Assembly: GCA_947311585.1 (NCBI GenBank)
Contig: CAMZLQ010000002.1
Span: 1-51,405 of the forward strand
Direction of reading: 5' to 3'
Length of the DNA stretch: 51,405 nucleotides
DNA from: an uncultured Alcanivoracaceae bacterium
Lineage (GTDB): Bacteria; Pseudomonadota; Gammaproteobacteria; Xanthomonadales; Marinicellaceae
Below are positions 10,682 to 20,344 of this stretch, piece by piece (the stretch's first letter is position 1; every line of letters starts with the position of its first letter). The notes under the pieces were generated by a model. The model was not told where the DNA came from. It saw nothing but the letters and a program-made list of their open reading frames with translations, and did not search any database. The position numbers and the translations under genes are program-made.

Positions 10682-10993
10682 ATGATGAATAGCGTTACAC
10701 GATCTGAACTCATCAATATCTTAAGTGCAAAATTATCCGACTCAGGCTTACTGAAATCGGATGTTTCTCTATCGGTAAAAGAACTCATTAACACCATGAG
10801 TACCGCCATATCAAATGGCGATAGAATTGAAATTAGAGGCTTTGGTAGCTTTACTCTACGTGAAAGAAAACCCCGCATGGGTCGTAACCCTAAGACCGGC
10901 GAATCTGTTGCGCTCGGTGTCAAATATGCGCCTCACTTTAAACCAGGAAAAGACCTTAAAGAAAGGGTTATGGATTCAATAAAGTTAAAATAA
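10682..10993 (+). CDS. ihfB: Integration host factor subunit beta
   Basis: HU/IHF fold: [28 protein letters not shown]...[15 protein letters not shown]; located after rpsA. Start may be the second ATG. Confidence 0.93.
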   Translation: MMNSVTRSELINILSAKLSDSGLLKSDVSLSVKELINTMSTAISNGDRIEIRGFGSFTLRERKPRMGRNPKTGESVALGVKYAPHFKPGKDLKERVMDSIKLK

Positions 10994-11062
10994 AAACACC
11001 CTTAGTTTTTAACATTTTCTACTGTCGCTAATTCCGAAATAGAAGCACGAATTATAGTGCAA

Positions 11063-12652
11063 TCACTTATTTAATCCTTCTGTCGTATTATGGAATTGGA
11101 TATTTGGAAAGCGTTCTTGGGTTAATTGCAGATTAACATAAGTTGGTGCGATATAAACCAAATGTCCATGGGCATCTTCGGCTAAATTAGCAACCGCTTT
11201 ATTTTTAAAGTTAGCCAGTTCTTTCTCATCCTTGGCACTAATCCAGCGGGCGGTAGCAACATTGACATTCTCGAACAAAGTTTCTACGTTGTATTCGCGT
11301 TGCAATCGGTAGGCTACGACTTCAAATTGCAGTACACCAATGGCTCCCAAAATTAAATCATTGGACATGGTTGGTTTAAAAAACTGTGTAGCTCCTTCTT
11401 CAGATAATTGTGCAAGACCTTTTTGCAAGGCTTTGAGTTTTAAAGGATCTTTTAAACGTGCTCGACGGAATAGTTCTGGGGCAAAACTAGGAATACCAGT
11501 AAATTTTAATTCTTCACCCATAGTAAAAGTATCACCAATACTAATGGTTCCATGGTTATGAATGCCGATAATATCGCCCGTATAAGCGTGCTCTAAATGT
11601 TCTCTTTGTTCTGCAAGAAAGGTCAGGGCATTTGGTATTTTTAGCTCTTTTCCTGTTCGCACTTGTTTAACTTTCATTCCTTGAGTAAATTGACCTGAAC
11701 ATATTCTCATGAAGGCAATTCTATCACGGTGTTTAGGATCCATGTTAGCTTGGATTTTAAACACAAAACCCGTAAAATCGTGCTCGTCAGGTTCAACTAT
11801 GCGTGTTTCGGTTGCATGAGGTTGTGGAGCTGGTGCGTGTTGTGCAAAGGCATCCAATAATGGCTCAACACCAAAATTATTAATAGCAGAACCAAAGAAA
11901 ACGGGAGTTAATTCACCACGTAAGTAAGCGGTTTTATCAAATTGGTGTGATGCTCCTTTTACGAGTTCGATTTCTTCTCTAAAATCCTCTGCTTCATCGC
12001 CTAAGGCTTCGTCCAGTTTAGGGTTGTCTAAACCTTGAATTATATCGGCTTTTTGTGTTTCGTAGTTTTTACCTGATTCGTATAGTAAAACTGTGTCGTC
12101 AATAAAGTGATAAACACCTTTCAATCTTTTGCCCATGCCAATGGGCCACGTGATTGGTGCGCATTTAATTTTTAAAATATCCTCAACTTCGTCCATTAAT
12201 TCGATTGGGTCTCTTCCTTCTCTATCAAGTTTGTTGATAAAAGTAAAAATAGGAGTCGTTCTTAAGCGACAGACTTCCATTAATTTAATGGTACGTTGTT
12301 CCACACCTTTGGCGCAATCTATTACCATTAAGGCAGAATCAACAGCGGTAAGGGTTCGGTAGGTGTCTTCGGAAAAGTCAGCATGTCCTGGTGTATCAAG
12401 TAAGTTTATTGTGCAACCTTTGTAAGGAAATTGCATAATAGAGGAGGTCACAGAAATACCTCTTTCTTTTTCCATTTCCATCCAATCTGATGTTGCTCCT
12501 TTGGCTGTTTTATTTGACTTAACAGCTCCTGCAACATTTATCGCCCCTCCAAAGAGAAGAATTTTTTCAGTTATGGTGGTTTTACCAGCATCTGGGTGCG
12601 AGATGATAGCAAACGTCCGCCTGTTTTGCATTTTGTGTTGCATTTCTGACAT
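11063..12652 (-). CDS. prfC: Peptide chain release factor 3
   Basis: 529 aa GTPase: [28 protein letters not shown]..., [45 protein letters not shown]. Confidence 0.96.
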   Translation of the reverse strand: MSEMQHKMQNRRTFAIISHPDAGKTTITEKILLFGGAINVAGAVKSNKTAKGATSDWMEMEKERGISVTSSIMQFPYKGCTINLLDTPGHADFSEDTYRTLTAVDSALMVIDCAKGVEQRTIKLMEVCRLRTTPIFTFINKLDREGRDPIELMDEVEDILKIKCAPITWPIGMGKRLKGVYHFIDDTVLLYESGKNYETQKADIIQGLDNPKLDEALGDEAEDFREEIELVKGASHQFDKTAYLRGELTPVFFGSAINNFGVEPLLDAFAQHAPAPQPHATETRIVEPDEHDFTGFVFKIQANMDPKHRDRIAFMRICSGQFTQGMKVKQVRTGKELKIPNALTFLAEQREHLEHAYTGDIIGIHNHGTISIGDTFTMGEELKFTGIPSFAPELFRRARLKDPLKLKALQKGLAQLSEEGATQFFKPTMSNDLILGAIGVLQFEVVAYRLQREYNVETLFENVNVATARWISAKDEKELANFKNKAVANLAEDAHGHLVYIAPTYVNLQLTQERFPNIQFHNTTEGLNK

Positions 12653-12777
12653 GTTGTAAGTGTAAATTTTAAAGAGGGGTACTTTATCATGATTTTGTTA
12701 TTAATGTGTAATAGCTATTTGATATTTTGCATATTAGTGTGTTATATTTGTTAACTTTATAATTCCCCATTTTTCGC

Positions 12778-14616
12778 ATGTTAAAAGTAATCTTCTTGTG
12801 TTTAATAAACACAATAGCTTTTGCTCAATTAAAATTTGAGCTAGCAAAAGAGCATTCAATAGTTAAAGGCAGTTCTGTAACAGATTTTACTCCTCATGGT
12901 ACTCAGCCGTTTTTGTCTTTTGGAATCGAGTCATCAAGTGGTTGTGGAGATTGTCATGGTGGTTTGCCTGCTATTCCTGAAGATAACACTTATATGCCAT
13001 ATCCTACTTGGGCAGGCTCAATGATGGCAAATGCAACGCGTGATCCCTTGTTTTGGGCTGCTGTGGATATTGCTAATAATGATATTCCTGGCGTAGGTGA
13101 TTTTTGTATTCGTTGCCATACTCCAACTGGTTTTTATGCTGGAAGAACAAAGGATGGCAATGGCACTATGAGTTATGCAAACGGCTGTGAACTTACAGGT
13201 AATATGACTTCAATTGAATCAAAAATTAATGATTATCAAGGAGTGACTTGTCATTTTTGCCATCGTCAAGAAACCAATGGTCCAACCGGTGAACCATTGT
13301 TAATGAAAAATTCTAATGTTTGGATTGATGATAATAGTTGCGATAACCCAAATAGTAGTAGCTTTGGTCCGTGCCGAAAGGGTCCTTATGTTCAACCTCT
13401 TAATATTCCTCACGAATGGAAATATTCTGACTTTGTTAAAAAAGGTGAGTTTTGCGGTTCGTGTCACAATGTTTCTTCACCAGAAATTACCACAAATGGA
13501 GTCACAACAATTGCAAGAACATTAATTGATGAAAATGGAGTTGATACCGGTGTTGCAATGCCAATTGAACAAACCTTTAATGAATGGAAAGCCAGTAGTT
13601 TTGCTCAAGGATTCTTTAGCAATAATTTTGAAACAACTCTGCCTCAATTGGATGATATAAATACAACTTGTCAAGATTGTCATATGCCTCAAGCAACTGA
13701 TCCAAATGCTCGGGCGTGTTCTTTTAATGCAGCTGGTGCTAGGGCTGGCAACCTTAAAACTCACGAGTTTGCTGGTGGAAATAGTTGGATGCCAGAAGTT
13801 TTGAAAAATTTATATGGAAATGCATTGGATAATGGAAGCTTTAGTCGTTCAGATGCTTTTGATAGAACCATCGCATCCGCTTTGGATATGTTGCAAAACA
13901 AAAGTGCTTTATTAGATTTATCAGTGGTTTCAAATACAGCAACGCAAGCCGTAATTAATGTGAAAATAACAAATTTAACAGGGCATAAATTACCAACGGG
14001 CTATCCAGAAGGGCGAAGAATGTGGATTAATGTTCAAGCTAAAGATGCAAATGATAATTTGATTTTTGAAAGTGGACACTATGATTCCGTTACTGCTGTG
14101 TTAACTGAAAATAACACAAAAATCTATGAATCTTTACAGGGAATATGGAATCCCACATTAAACATTTGTGAAACTGAACAAGGTGGCAGCAAAGTGTTTC
14201 ATTTTGCTTTAAATAATTGTATTGCTAAAGACAATAGAATTCCTCCGCTAGGATTTATTGGAGGGAATGATATAAAAATTAAACCACGTGCTTACAGCTA
14301 TCCAGTTAGAGCTGGTTTCCCTAGTCAGTTGGTAAATTATGATGAAACTCAATACACTATTGCTATCCCAAATGGTTCAGTATTGCCTATTTCTATAAGG
14401 GCTTCATTAAAATACCAAACAGCAAGTAAAGAATACATTGATTTTTTAGATACAGAAAGTACTGCAAATGCAACCCCTTCAGAAAATGCTTTGTGTAATC
14501 GCGTTCAAACCGTTGGTCCTGCCAATCAAAGTCGCTCATCATTTATGAAATCACAATGGCAGAACAATGGAAAATCTGCCCCAGTTGACATGGTTAGTCA
14601 AACAATACAACTATAG
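12778..14616 (+). CDS. Exported multiheme (five CXXCH) cytochrome c
   Basis: Signal peptide MLKVIFLCLINTIAFA; CGDCH, CIRCH, CHFCH, CGSCH and CQDCH motifs; C-terminal GHKLPTGYPEGRRMWINV. Confidence 0.9.
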   Translation: MLKVIFLCLINTIAFAQLKFELAKEHSIVKGSSVTDFTPHGTQPFLSFGIESSSGCGDCHGGLPAIPEDNTYMPYPTWAGSMMANATRDPLFWAAVDIANNDIPGVGDFCIRCHTPTGFYAGRTKDGNGTMSYANGCELTGNMTSIESKINDYQGVTCHFCHRQETNGPTGEPLLMKNSNVWIDDNSCDNPNSSSFGPCRKGPYVQPLNIPHEWKYSDFVKKGEFCGSCHNVSSPEITTNGVTTIARTLIDENGVDTGVAMPIEQTFNEWKASSFAQGFFSNNFETTLPQLDDINTTCQDCHMPQATDPNARACSFNAAGARAGNLKTHEFAGGNSWMPEVLKNLYGNALDNGSFSRSDAFDRTIASALDMLQNKSALLDLSVVSNTATQAVINVKITNLTGHKLPTGYPEGRRMWINVQAKDANDNLIFESGHYDSVTAVLTENNTKIYESLQGIWNPTLNICETEQGGSKVFHFALNNCIAKDNRIPPLGFIGGNDIKIKPRAYSYPVRAGFPSQLVNYDETQYTIAIPNGSVLPISIRASLKYQTASKEYIDFLDTESTANATPSENALCNRVQTVGPANQSRSSFMKSQWQNNGKSAPVDMVSQTIQL

Positions 14617-14624
14617 GAAAAATA

Positions 14625-15221
14625 ATGAAAAAATTAGCTATACTTATTCTTGTCATGCTATTAGACTTTAGTGCGAATGCAAAGGAAATTAAAATTCGTC
14701 CCTTTAATGAAGCGGATTTACCACAAAAAGCTTTATCTATATCTTATAAGAAAAATGGCGATATTAAGGAACTGGTCATGAGTCAATGGGTTGATAGAAT
14801 TAAGACTAAAGATGGTATGGTTTATAGAAAATACCAACAAGGCTATAATTATAAGAAGAAAAAAGGTTTTTTAAAGGTGTTTAATCTTGAGGGAGAGCTG
14901 TTAAATAAAAAATGGAGTAAAAAAATAGATGGCGGTATAACAAAAGAGGAATTGTTAATTGCCTATGATTTGTTTAAAAAGAATAAAGATGTTTTTGAAC
15001 ACATGCAAAAAACAAACTTATCAATCACTTTACATGGCGGTTTTAATTACCAAGATGATAAAAAATGTAAACCAGGCAGTAGGTGTGTACATATTTTTGC
15101 ATCGACGGCTGAAAATGCCATTTTGGCTCACTCTATCATTAGACTATCGGATGCTAAAGTTGTTTACCCTGAATACGATATGGAAAGTAATAGTAAAATA
15201 ACACATGTTAAAGGCATGTAA
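14625..15221 (+). CDS. Exported 198-aa protein; tentatively cystatin-like N2/N3-type domain of a copper-amine-oxidase-like system
   Basis: Signal peptide MKKLAILILVMLLDFSANA. GGITKEELLIAYDLFKKN...CKPGSRCVHIFAS...AHSIIRLSDAKVVYPEYD resembles CAO N-domain text (LTxEEI..., final VDLxxGKVV). CDS certain; domain call is by eye. Confidence 0.55.
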   Translation: MKKLAILILVMLLDFSANAKEIKIRPFNEADLPQKALSISYKKNGDIKELVMSQWVDRIKTKDGMVYRKYQQGYNYKKKKGFLKVFNLEGELLNKKWSKKIDGGITKEELLIAYDLFKKNKDVFEHMQKTNLSITLHGGFNYQDDKKCKPGSRCVHIFASTAENAILAHSIIRLSDAKVVYPEYDMESNSKITHVKGM

Positions 15222-15242
15222 TAAAAATAAAGAGAATATAAA

Positions 15243-16379
15243 ATGAAAAATACTGTATTTATGACATTAATGTTGTACTCAATTCTATCCTTTGCGGGAA
15301 CTCCTGCATGTACGGGGCCAGGAGAGGTTAAAGTTAGTTGGCCGACAAATGATCCTATTTGGGAGTTGTGCTACCTCACTCCAAGCAATAGTTCCGCAGC
15401 AGATGGCTCAAGTTTGGAAATTCGAGATGCCTATTTTAATGGTTTTTATGCTATTGAAAGAGCTCACATTCCGATGCTTTTTGCAAACTATACCACTTCA
15501 ACTTGTTATCGAGATTGGAAAAACACAAACTCTGAGTTTTTAAAAGCAGATAAAATTGAAAACCCAACAAGACCAGCTATTACCACATGTGATGTATCAA
15601 CTAGTCCAGATCAAGTTGTCTTTAATTGTCCATTTAAAGATTTGTCAACAGCAGATCCTAATGATAATGTTGGAAATGCCGCAGATTGCATGACAGGAGT
15701 TCAAGTTGAAAAGTATGCAGACAGAGTGGTCTTAACCACAAATCATTCAGCAGCTTGGTACAAATACTCATCTCGATATACTTTTTATCTTGATGGGCGT
15801 GTTGTTCCTCGATTTGGATTTGGTAACAGTAACGGAACAAACTCAGCCATAACGCATTGGCATCACGCTTATTGGCGTATCAATTTTGATATTGATGGAC
15901 CTGATAATGATGAAGTCTTCACTAATAATGATTTAATGACTACGGAATTTTTTGACTTTAGGAATCAAAGAAGAAATACGACATGGACAGTAAAAGATAG
16001 TGTCACAGGAAGAGGTTTTAGAGTGGAGGCGTCTCCAGAAGATTATTTGGTTAATGTTAATGAACCACCTCACAACCCCAGTAGCTACCACAATACAGAT
16101 ATAATGGTAACTAAATATAAGTTAGCTGTTGGCAACTCGATTCCTGAATACTCCGATACACCAGGTCAAAATAATTTAGGGAATTGTAACATGAACGAAA
16201 ATGCCTTAGTCAATGGCGAATCTATAGCGAATGAGGATGTGGTATTTTGGTATCGTGCAGCGGTCAATGACATCGCTAATCAAGGTTTGGTTTGTAAATT
16301 TGCGGGCCCTATATTTTATCCTGTTGGAGATTGGCAGCTTTCACAATACAGCTTGGTATTTGATAACGGTTTTGAATAA
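15243..16379 (+). CDS. Exported copper amine oxidase catalytic-domain-like protein with divergent cofactor motif
   Basis: Signal peptide; GSSLEIRDAYFNGFYAIERAHIPMLFANY...YRDW; VVLTTNHSAAWYKYSSRYTFYLDGRVVPRFGFG; THWHHAYWRINFDIDG (HxH copper-ligand region of CAOs); VVFWYRAAVNDIA. Confidence 0.7.
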   Translation: MKNTVFMTLMLYSILSFAGTPACTGPGEVKVSWPTNDPIWELCYLTPSNSSAADGSSLEIRDAYFNGFYAIERAHIPMLFANYTTSTCYRDWKNTNSEFLKADKIENPTRPAITTCDVSTSPDQVVFNCPFKDLSTADPNDNVGNAADCMTGVQVEKYADRVVLTTNHSAAWYKYSSRYTFYLDGRVVPRFGFGNSNGTNSAITHWHHAYWRINFDIDGPDNDEVFTNNDLMTTEFFDFRNQRRNTTWTVKDSVTGRGFRVEASPEDYLVNVNEPPHNPSSYHNTDIMVTKYKLAVGNSIPEYSDTPGQNNLGNCNMNENALVNGESIANEDVVFWYRAAVNDIANQGLVCKFAGPIFYPVGDWQLSQYSLVFDNGFE

Positions 16380-16402
16380 GCTCCAATAAGTATTTCCTTT
16401 CT

Positions 16403-16432
16403 AAAAGCCACAATTATTAATTGTGGCTTTTT
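16403..16432 (+). terminator. Rho-independent terminator after the redox locus (possibly bidirectional with gpmI)
   Basis: AAAAGCCACAATT-ATT-AATTGTGGCTTTTT. Confidence 0.85.
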
Positions 16433-16457
16433 AATGCATTGATTTTATTCAGTAATA

Positions 16458-18008
16458 TTATTCAGAAGAATGAATAAACAGTGATTTCCCTGTCATTTCT
16501 TTAGGTATATCAAGTTTTAGCATATCTAATAGTGTTGGAGCGACATCACTAAGTGAGCCATCTAGTAACTTAACCTTCCTTTCCCCAAAGTAAATACAAG
16601 GCACAGGATTGGAGGTATGGGTGGTGGATGGGTTTTCATTAACACTCATTTGTTCAATATTTCCGTGGTCGGCAATTATAATGGCTTCACCATTGACCTG
16701 TTTTAATGCAGATAGTATCTGGCTTAATGCAGAATCAATGGATTCAACTGCTTTGACCGCCGCTTTAAAGTTTCCTGTGTGCCCGACCATATCAGCATTG
16801 GCAATATTAAGTGCAATTAAATCGTATTTATTTGACTGGATAATCTTTATTAACTGCTCTGTTAATTCTGGCAGTGACATCTGTGGTTTTAAATCATAAG
16901 TCGCTACATCACGAGGTGAGGGAATAAGGATTCTATCTTCTTTATCAAACGGTTTTTCACGACCGTTATTAAAAAAGAACGTGACGTGGGCATATTTTTC
17001 TGTTTCTGCAATGCGTAATTGCTTGAAGCCTGCTTTTGATACGACTTCTCCTAAGGAATTTTTGCAAACTTTGGGTTGGTAAATGATGTTGCATTTATTT
17101 CTGAATCTAATGTCGTATTCAGTCATTATGGCCAATGAATCTAATCTTGGGATAGCCCAATTAAGTTCTGAATCAAGCTGATTTAAGAAACAGCTTGTTA
17201 ATTGGCGCATTCTATCTCCACGGAAGTTAAACAAGAAAACTGAGTCATTGTCTTTGATGCACGTATCGATTGTGGCATCCGTTTCAATTGTACAAGGTTT
17301 TATGTGTTCATCTGATAAACCATCGCGATAGGCGGAGCTAAGGGCTTGCTTAACCGATGAAAACCCGGTGCCAATACATTGGGTGTATAAATCCCATGCA
17401 ATTTTTGTCCTATCCCATCGATTATCTCTATCCATGGCATAAAAACGACCAATAACAGAGACGATGCTGACATTGTTTAGTTGTTTGATCTGAGTTTGAA
17501 ATTCATTGATTTGTTTTTTAGCGGCATTGACAGAAGTATCCCTACCATCTGTAATTGCGTGAACAAAAATAGGTACATGTAATTCATTAAGAAGTTTACA
17601 CAGGCTAATGGCATGATTTATATGGCTGTGAATACCTCCATCAGACAACAAGCCAATAAGGTGAATAGCTCGGCTATTAGAGCTTTGTTTTACAAAATTT
17701 TTATAAGCAGCTTTTGATTGGAAGTTGTTGTTTTTTATGTCATTGGTGATTTTGACCAATGATTGCTCTATAACTCGTCCAGTTCCAATGGTGATATGAC
17801 CGACTTCTGAATTACCCATTTGTCCATCTGGAATGCCTACGAAGTTACCATCAGAGCGTAACTCTGAATGAGGGCAGTGTGAATTTAATTTATCTAAAGT
17901 CGGCGTGTTTGCCATGTATATGGCATTTTCATCAGTATTTTCACCGATTCCAAAACCATCTAAAATACACAAAAGCTTATTTTTATTCTGTTTCACATTA
18001 CAATCCAA
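16458..18008 (-). CDS. gpmI: 2,3-bisphosphoglycerate-independent phosphoglycerate mutase
   Basis: 516 aa; LLCILDGFGIG, GQMGNSEVGHITIGTGRVIEQ, HAITDGRDT, ADHGNIEQM. Confidence 0.95.
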   Translation of the reverse strand: MDCNVKQNKNKLLCILDGFGIGENTDENAIYMANTPTLDKLNSHCPHSELRSDGNFVGIPDGQMGNSEVGHITIGTGRVIEQSLVKITNDIKNNNFQSKAAYKNFVKQSSNSRAIHLIGLLSDGGIHSHINHAISLCKLLNELHVPIFVHAITDGRDTSVNAAKKQINEFQTQIKQLNNVSIVSVIGRFYAMDRDNRWDRTKIAWDLYTQCIGTGFSSVKQALSSAYRDGLSDEHIKPCTIETDATIDTCIKDNDSVFLFNFRGDRMRQLTSCFLNQLDSELNWAIPRLDSLAIMTEYDIRFRNKCNIIYQPKVCKNSLGEVVSKAGFKQLRIAETEKYAHVTFFFNNGREKPFDKEDRILIPSPRDVATYDLKPQMSLPELTEQLIKIIQSNKYDLIALNIANADMVGHTGNFKAAVKAVESIDSALSQILSALKQVNGEAIIIADHGNIEQMSVNENPSTTHTSNPVPCIYFGERKVKLLDGSLSDVAPTLLDMLKLDIPKEMTGKSLFIHSSE

Positions 18009-18157
18009 AGGTTAAATTATACTGGAATTATAGCATTTGCCTACAATGCGTGTATGAAAATTCCTACGTGTCCTTAAGAATTATGCTTATTTATTCTACT
18101 CCATAAAAGTTTACAATGGTTCACATTCTTAATTAACACTATTACGGGGACAAGATA

Positions 18158-18343
18158 ATGGCTAAAAAAGAAGAGTTACAGAAAAAAGCACGCTACTTAC
18201 AACGACTATTAGTACAACTCTCATTTACGACAAAAAATGAAAGAACAGCACTTTATTCGAGTACTTTGGAATCATTAAAAGATGTTCAAACTCAACTAAT
18301 TAATCTAAAACAAGTAAATAGGGTATGCCATCATGAAAGATGA
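18158..18343 (+). CDS. Small charged coiled-coil-like protein
   Basis: 61 aa ORF with 11-bp overlap to the next ORF. GGGGAC at 18146-18151, 6 nt before the ATG, could serve as a weak RBS. Confidence 0.5.
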   Translation: MAKKEELQKKARYLQRLLVQLSFTTKNERTALYSSTLESLKDVQTQLINLKQVNRVCHHER

Positions 18344-18518
18344 ATTGAATGAATTGCTCAATGAAATCGAACAAATTATTACTAAAGTTGCAGCCTTTGA
18401 TAAAGAGGAAATTAGGTTTTCCTATAAAGAAAGAAATGACTTAACCCGCTTATTTCATCATAAAATCAATCAAGTAAAAGCACTAAAAAGAAGAAGTTTG
18501 GTGAGTTTAGCAAGTTAG
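18333..18518 (+). CDS. Small charged coiled-coil-like protein, possible distant paralogue of 18158-18343
   Basis: 61 aa; shared F(S/T)xK-(N)ER-x-x-L pattern with its neighbour. Confidence 0.45.
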   Translation: MKDELNELLNEIEQIITKVAAFDKEEIRFSYKERNDLTRLFHHKINQVKALKRRSLVSLAS

Positions 18519-18529
18519 CTACAATTCAT

Positions 18530-18554
18530 ACAGCTACCATAAAATGGTAGCTGT
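18530..18554. terminator. Perfect hairpin between convergent genes
   Basis: ACAGCTACCAT-AAA-ATGGTAGCTGT stem; no strong T tract. Confidence 0.45.
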
Positions 18555-18575
18555 GTATCCTATCAGAGTTGAGGG

Positions 18576-20174
18576 TTAGCTAGTTGTTACACCTTGTTTA
18601 AGAAGGTATTCTTGGTAAGTTCCACGATGGTCGTGCACTTTACCTTCTTCAATTTCAATAATACGTGTCGCAATTGAGGAAACAAATTGCCTATCATGCG
18701 AAACAAAGATTAATGTGCCTTCGTAGTTTTCTAATGCCAAGTTTAATGATTCGATAGATTCCATATCCAAGTGATTGGTTGGCTCATCCATAAACAAGAT
18801 ATTGGGTTTTTGTAGCATAATTTTACCAAACATCATGCGTCCTTTTTCTCCACCAGATAAAACATTAAGCTTTTTGCGTGAATCTTCTTTTGAAAACAAT
18901 AAACGTCCCATAACACTGCGTACAGCCTGTTCATCATCTTCTGGTTTTTTCCATTGCATCATCCAATCAAAGGCAGTAGTATTTTCAACAAATTCTGCCA
19001 TATTATCTTGCTTGAAATAAGCGACTTCTGCATTTTCAGACCACTTAACCGAACCACTATCTGGCTTAATGGTTTCTGTCATGCAATTAAGTAAAGTTGT
19101 TTTACCAATACCGTTTGCGCCGATTATGGCAAGTCTTTCGCCAACCTCAAGGGTAAATGACAGGTCTTCAAATAAATTTTTGCCATCAAATCCTTTCGTT
19201 ATGTCTTTTATACTGATGGCATTCCTGAATAATTTTTTCTCTTGCTCAAAAACTATATAAGGATTAACACGAGAGGATGGTTTAATGTGATGCAGTTGAA
19301 TTTTATCCAGTTGTTTTTGTCTTGACGTGGCTTGTTTGGCTTTTGATGCATTGGCTGAAAATCGGCTAACGAATTGTTTTAATTCGGAAATCTGAGCTTT
19401 CATCTTCGCATTTTCATTTTGTAAGCGTTCACGTGATTGCGTAGCAGCGGTCATGTATTCGTCATAATTACCAGGGAATAAACGCAAGGTGTTGTAATCC
19501 AAATCAACCATGTGAGTACACACTGAATTAAGGAAATGCCTATCGTGAGAAATAATAATCATGGTGGCTTTTCTAGCATTTAGTGTATCTTCCAGCCAGC
19601 GAATGGTATTGATATCCAAGTTATTGGTTGGCTCATCAAGTAATAAATAATCAGGTTCTCCAAATAGTGCTTGAGCTAAAAGTACCCGTAATTTCCAACC
19701 TGGAGCCACTTCGCTCATAGGTCCATAGTGCTGTTCTTCAGGAATTTCCAAACCCATCAATAATTCACCAGCACGAGCCTCGGCAGAATAGCCGTCCATT
19801 TCGGCAAATTCTGTTTCTAAATCGGCAACTCTAATCCCGTCTTCATCTGACATTTCGGCTTGATTATAAATTTTGTCACGGGCTTCTTTAACCGCCCAGA
19901 GCTTTTTATCACCCATAATGACTGTATCCAATACGGAATACTCTTCAAAAGCGTATTGATCCTGCCCTAAAATCCCAAGTTTTTCATGCTCGCCATAGGA
20001 AACAGTGCCATTAGTTGGCTTTAATTCTCCTGTGATGATTTTCATGAAAGTGGATTTTCCCGATCCGTTGGCTCCGATTAAACCATAGCGATTGCCATTG
20101 CCAAATTTCATGGAAATGTTTTCAAAAAGAGGTTTTGAACCGAATTGTATGCCGATATTTGCAGTAACTATCAT
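18576..20174 (-). CDS. ybiT: ABC-F family ATPase, YbiT-like
   Basis: Two ABC domains; [46 protein letters not shown]...[21 protein letters not shown]. Confidence 0.85.
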   Translation of the reverse strand: MIVTANIGIQFGSKPLFENISMKFGNGNRYGLIGANGSGKSTFMKIITGELKPTNGTVSYGEHEKLGILGQDQYAFEEYSVLDTVIMGDKKLWAVKEARDKIYNQAEMSDEDGIRVADLETEFAEMDGYSAEARAGELLMGLEIPEEQHYGPMSEVAPGWKLRVLLAQALFGEPDYLLLDEPTNNLDINTIRWLEDTLNARKATMIIISHDRHFLNSVCTHMVDLDYNTLRLFPGNYDEYMTAATQSRERLQNENAKMKAQISELKQFVSRFSANASKAKQATSRQKQLDKIQLHHIKPSSRVNPYIVFEQEKKLFRNAISIKDITKGFDGKNLFEDLSFTLEVGERLAIIGANGIGKTTLLNCMTETIKPDSGSVKWSENAEVAYFKQDNMAEFVENTTAFDWMMQWKKPEDDEQAVRSVMGRLLFSKEDSRKKLNVLSGGEKGRMMFGKIMLQKPNILFMDEPTNHLDMESIESLNLALENYEGTLIFVSHDRQFVSSIATRIIEIEEGKVHDHRGTYQEYLLKQGVTTS

Positions 20175-20297
20175 AATTGTGTCTGTGTGGTGTTGCTTAA
20201 AAAGGGCGCGATTATACCTTTTGTTGTGCCTAAAATGAATGGATAAGATTCATTTGCCCTTAATTTTATGACTAATAGCCTATTGGCAATACAAAAT

Positions 20298-20340
20298 AGT
20301 GACCATTAAGCTTACTGAAGTAAGTACAGTAATGGTCACT
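20298..20340 (-). terminator. Long imperfect hairpin downstream of the RND permease
   Basis: Outer stem AGTGACCATTA/TAATGGTCACT; inner stem CTTACT/AGTAAG. Confidence 0.5.
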
Positions 20341-20344
20341 AATA

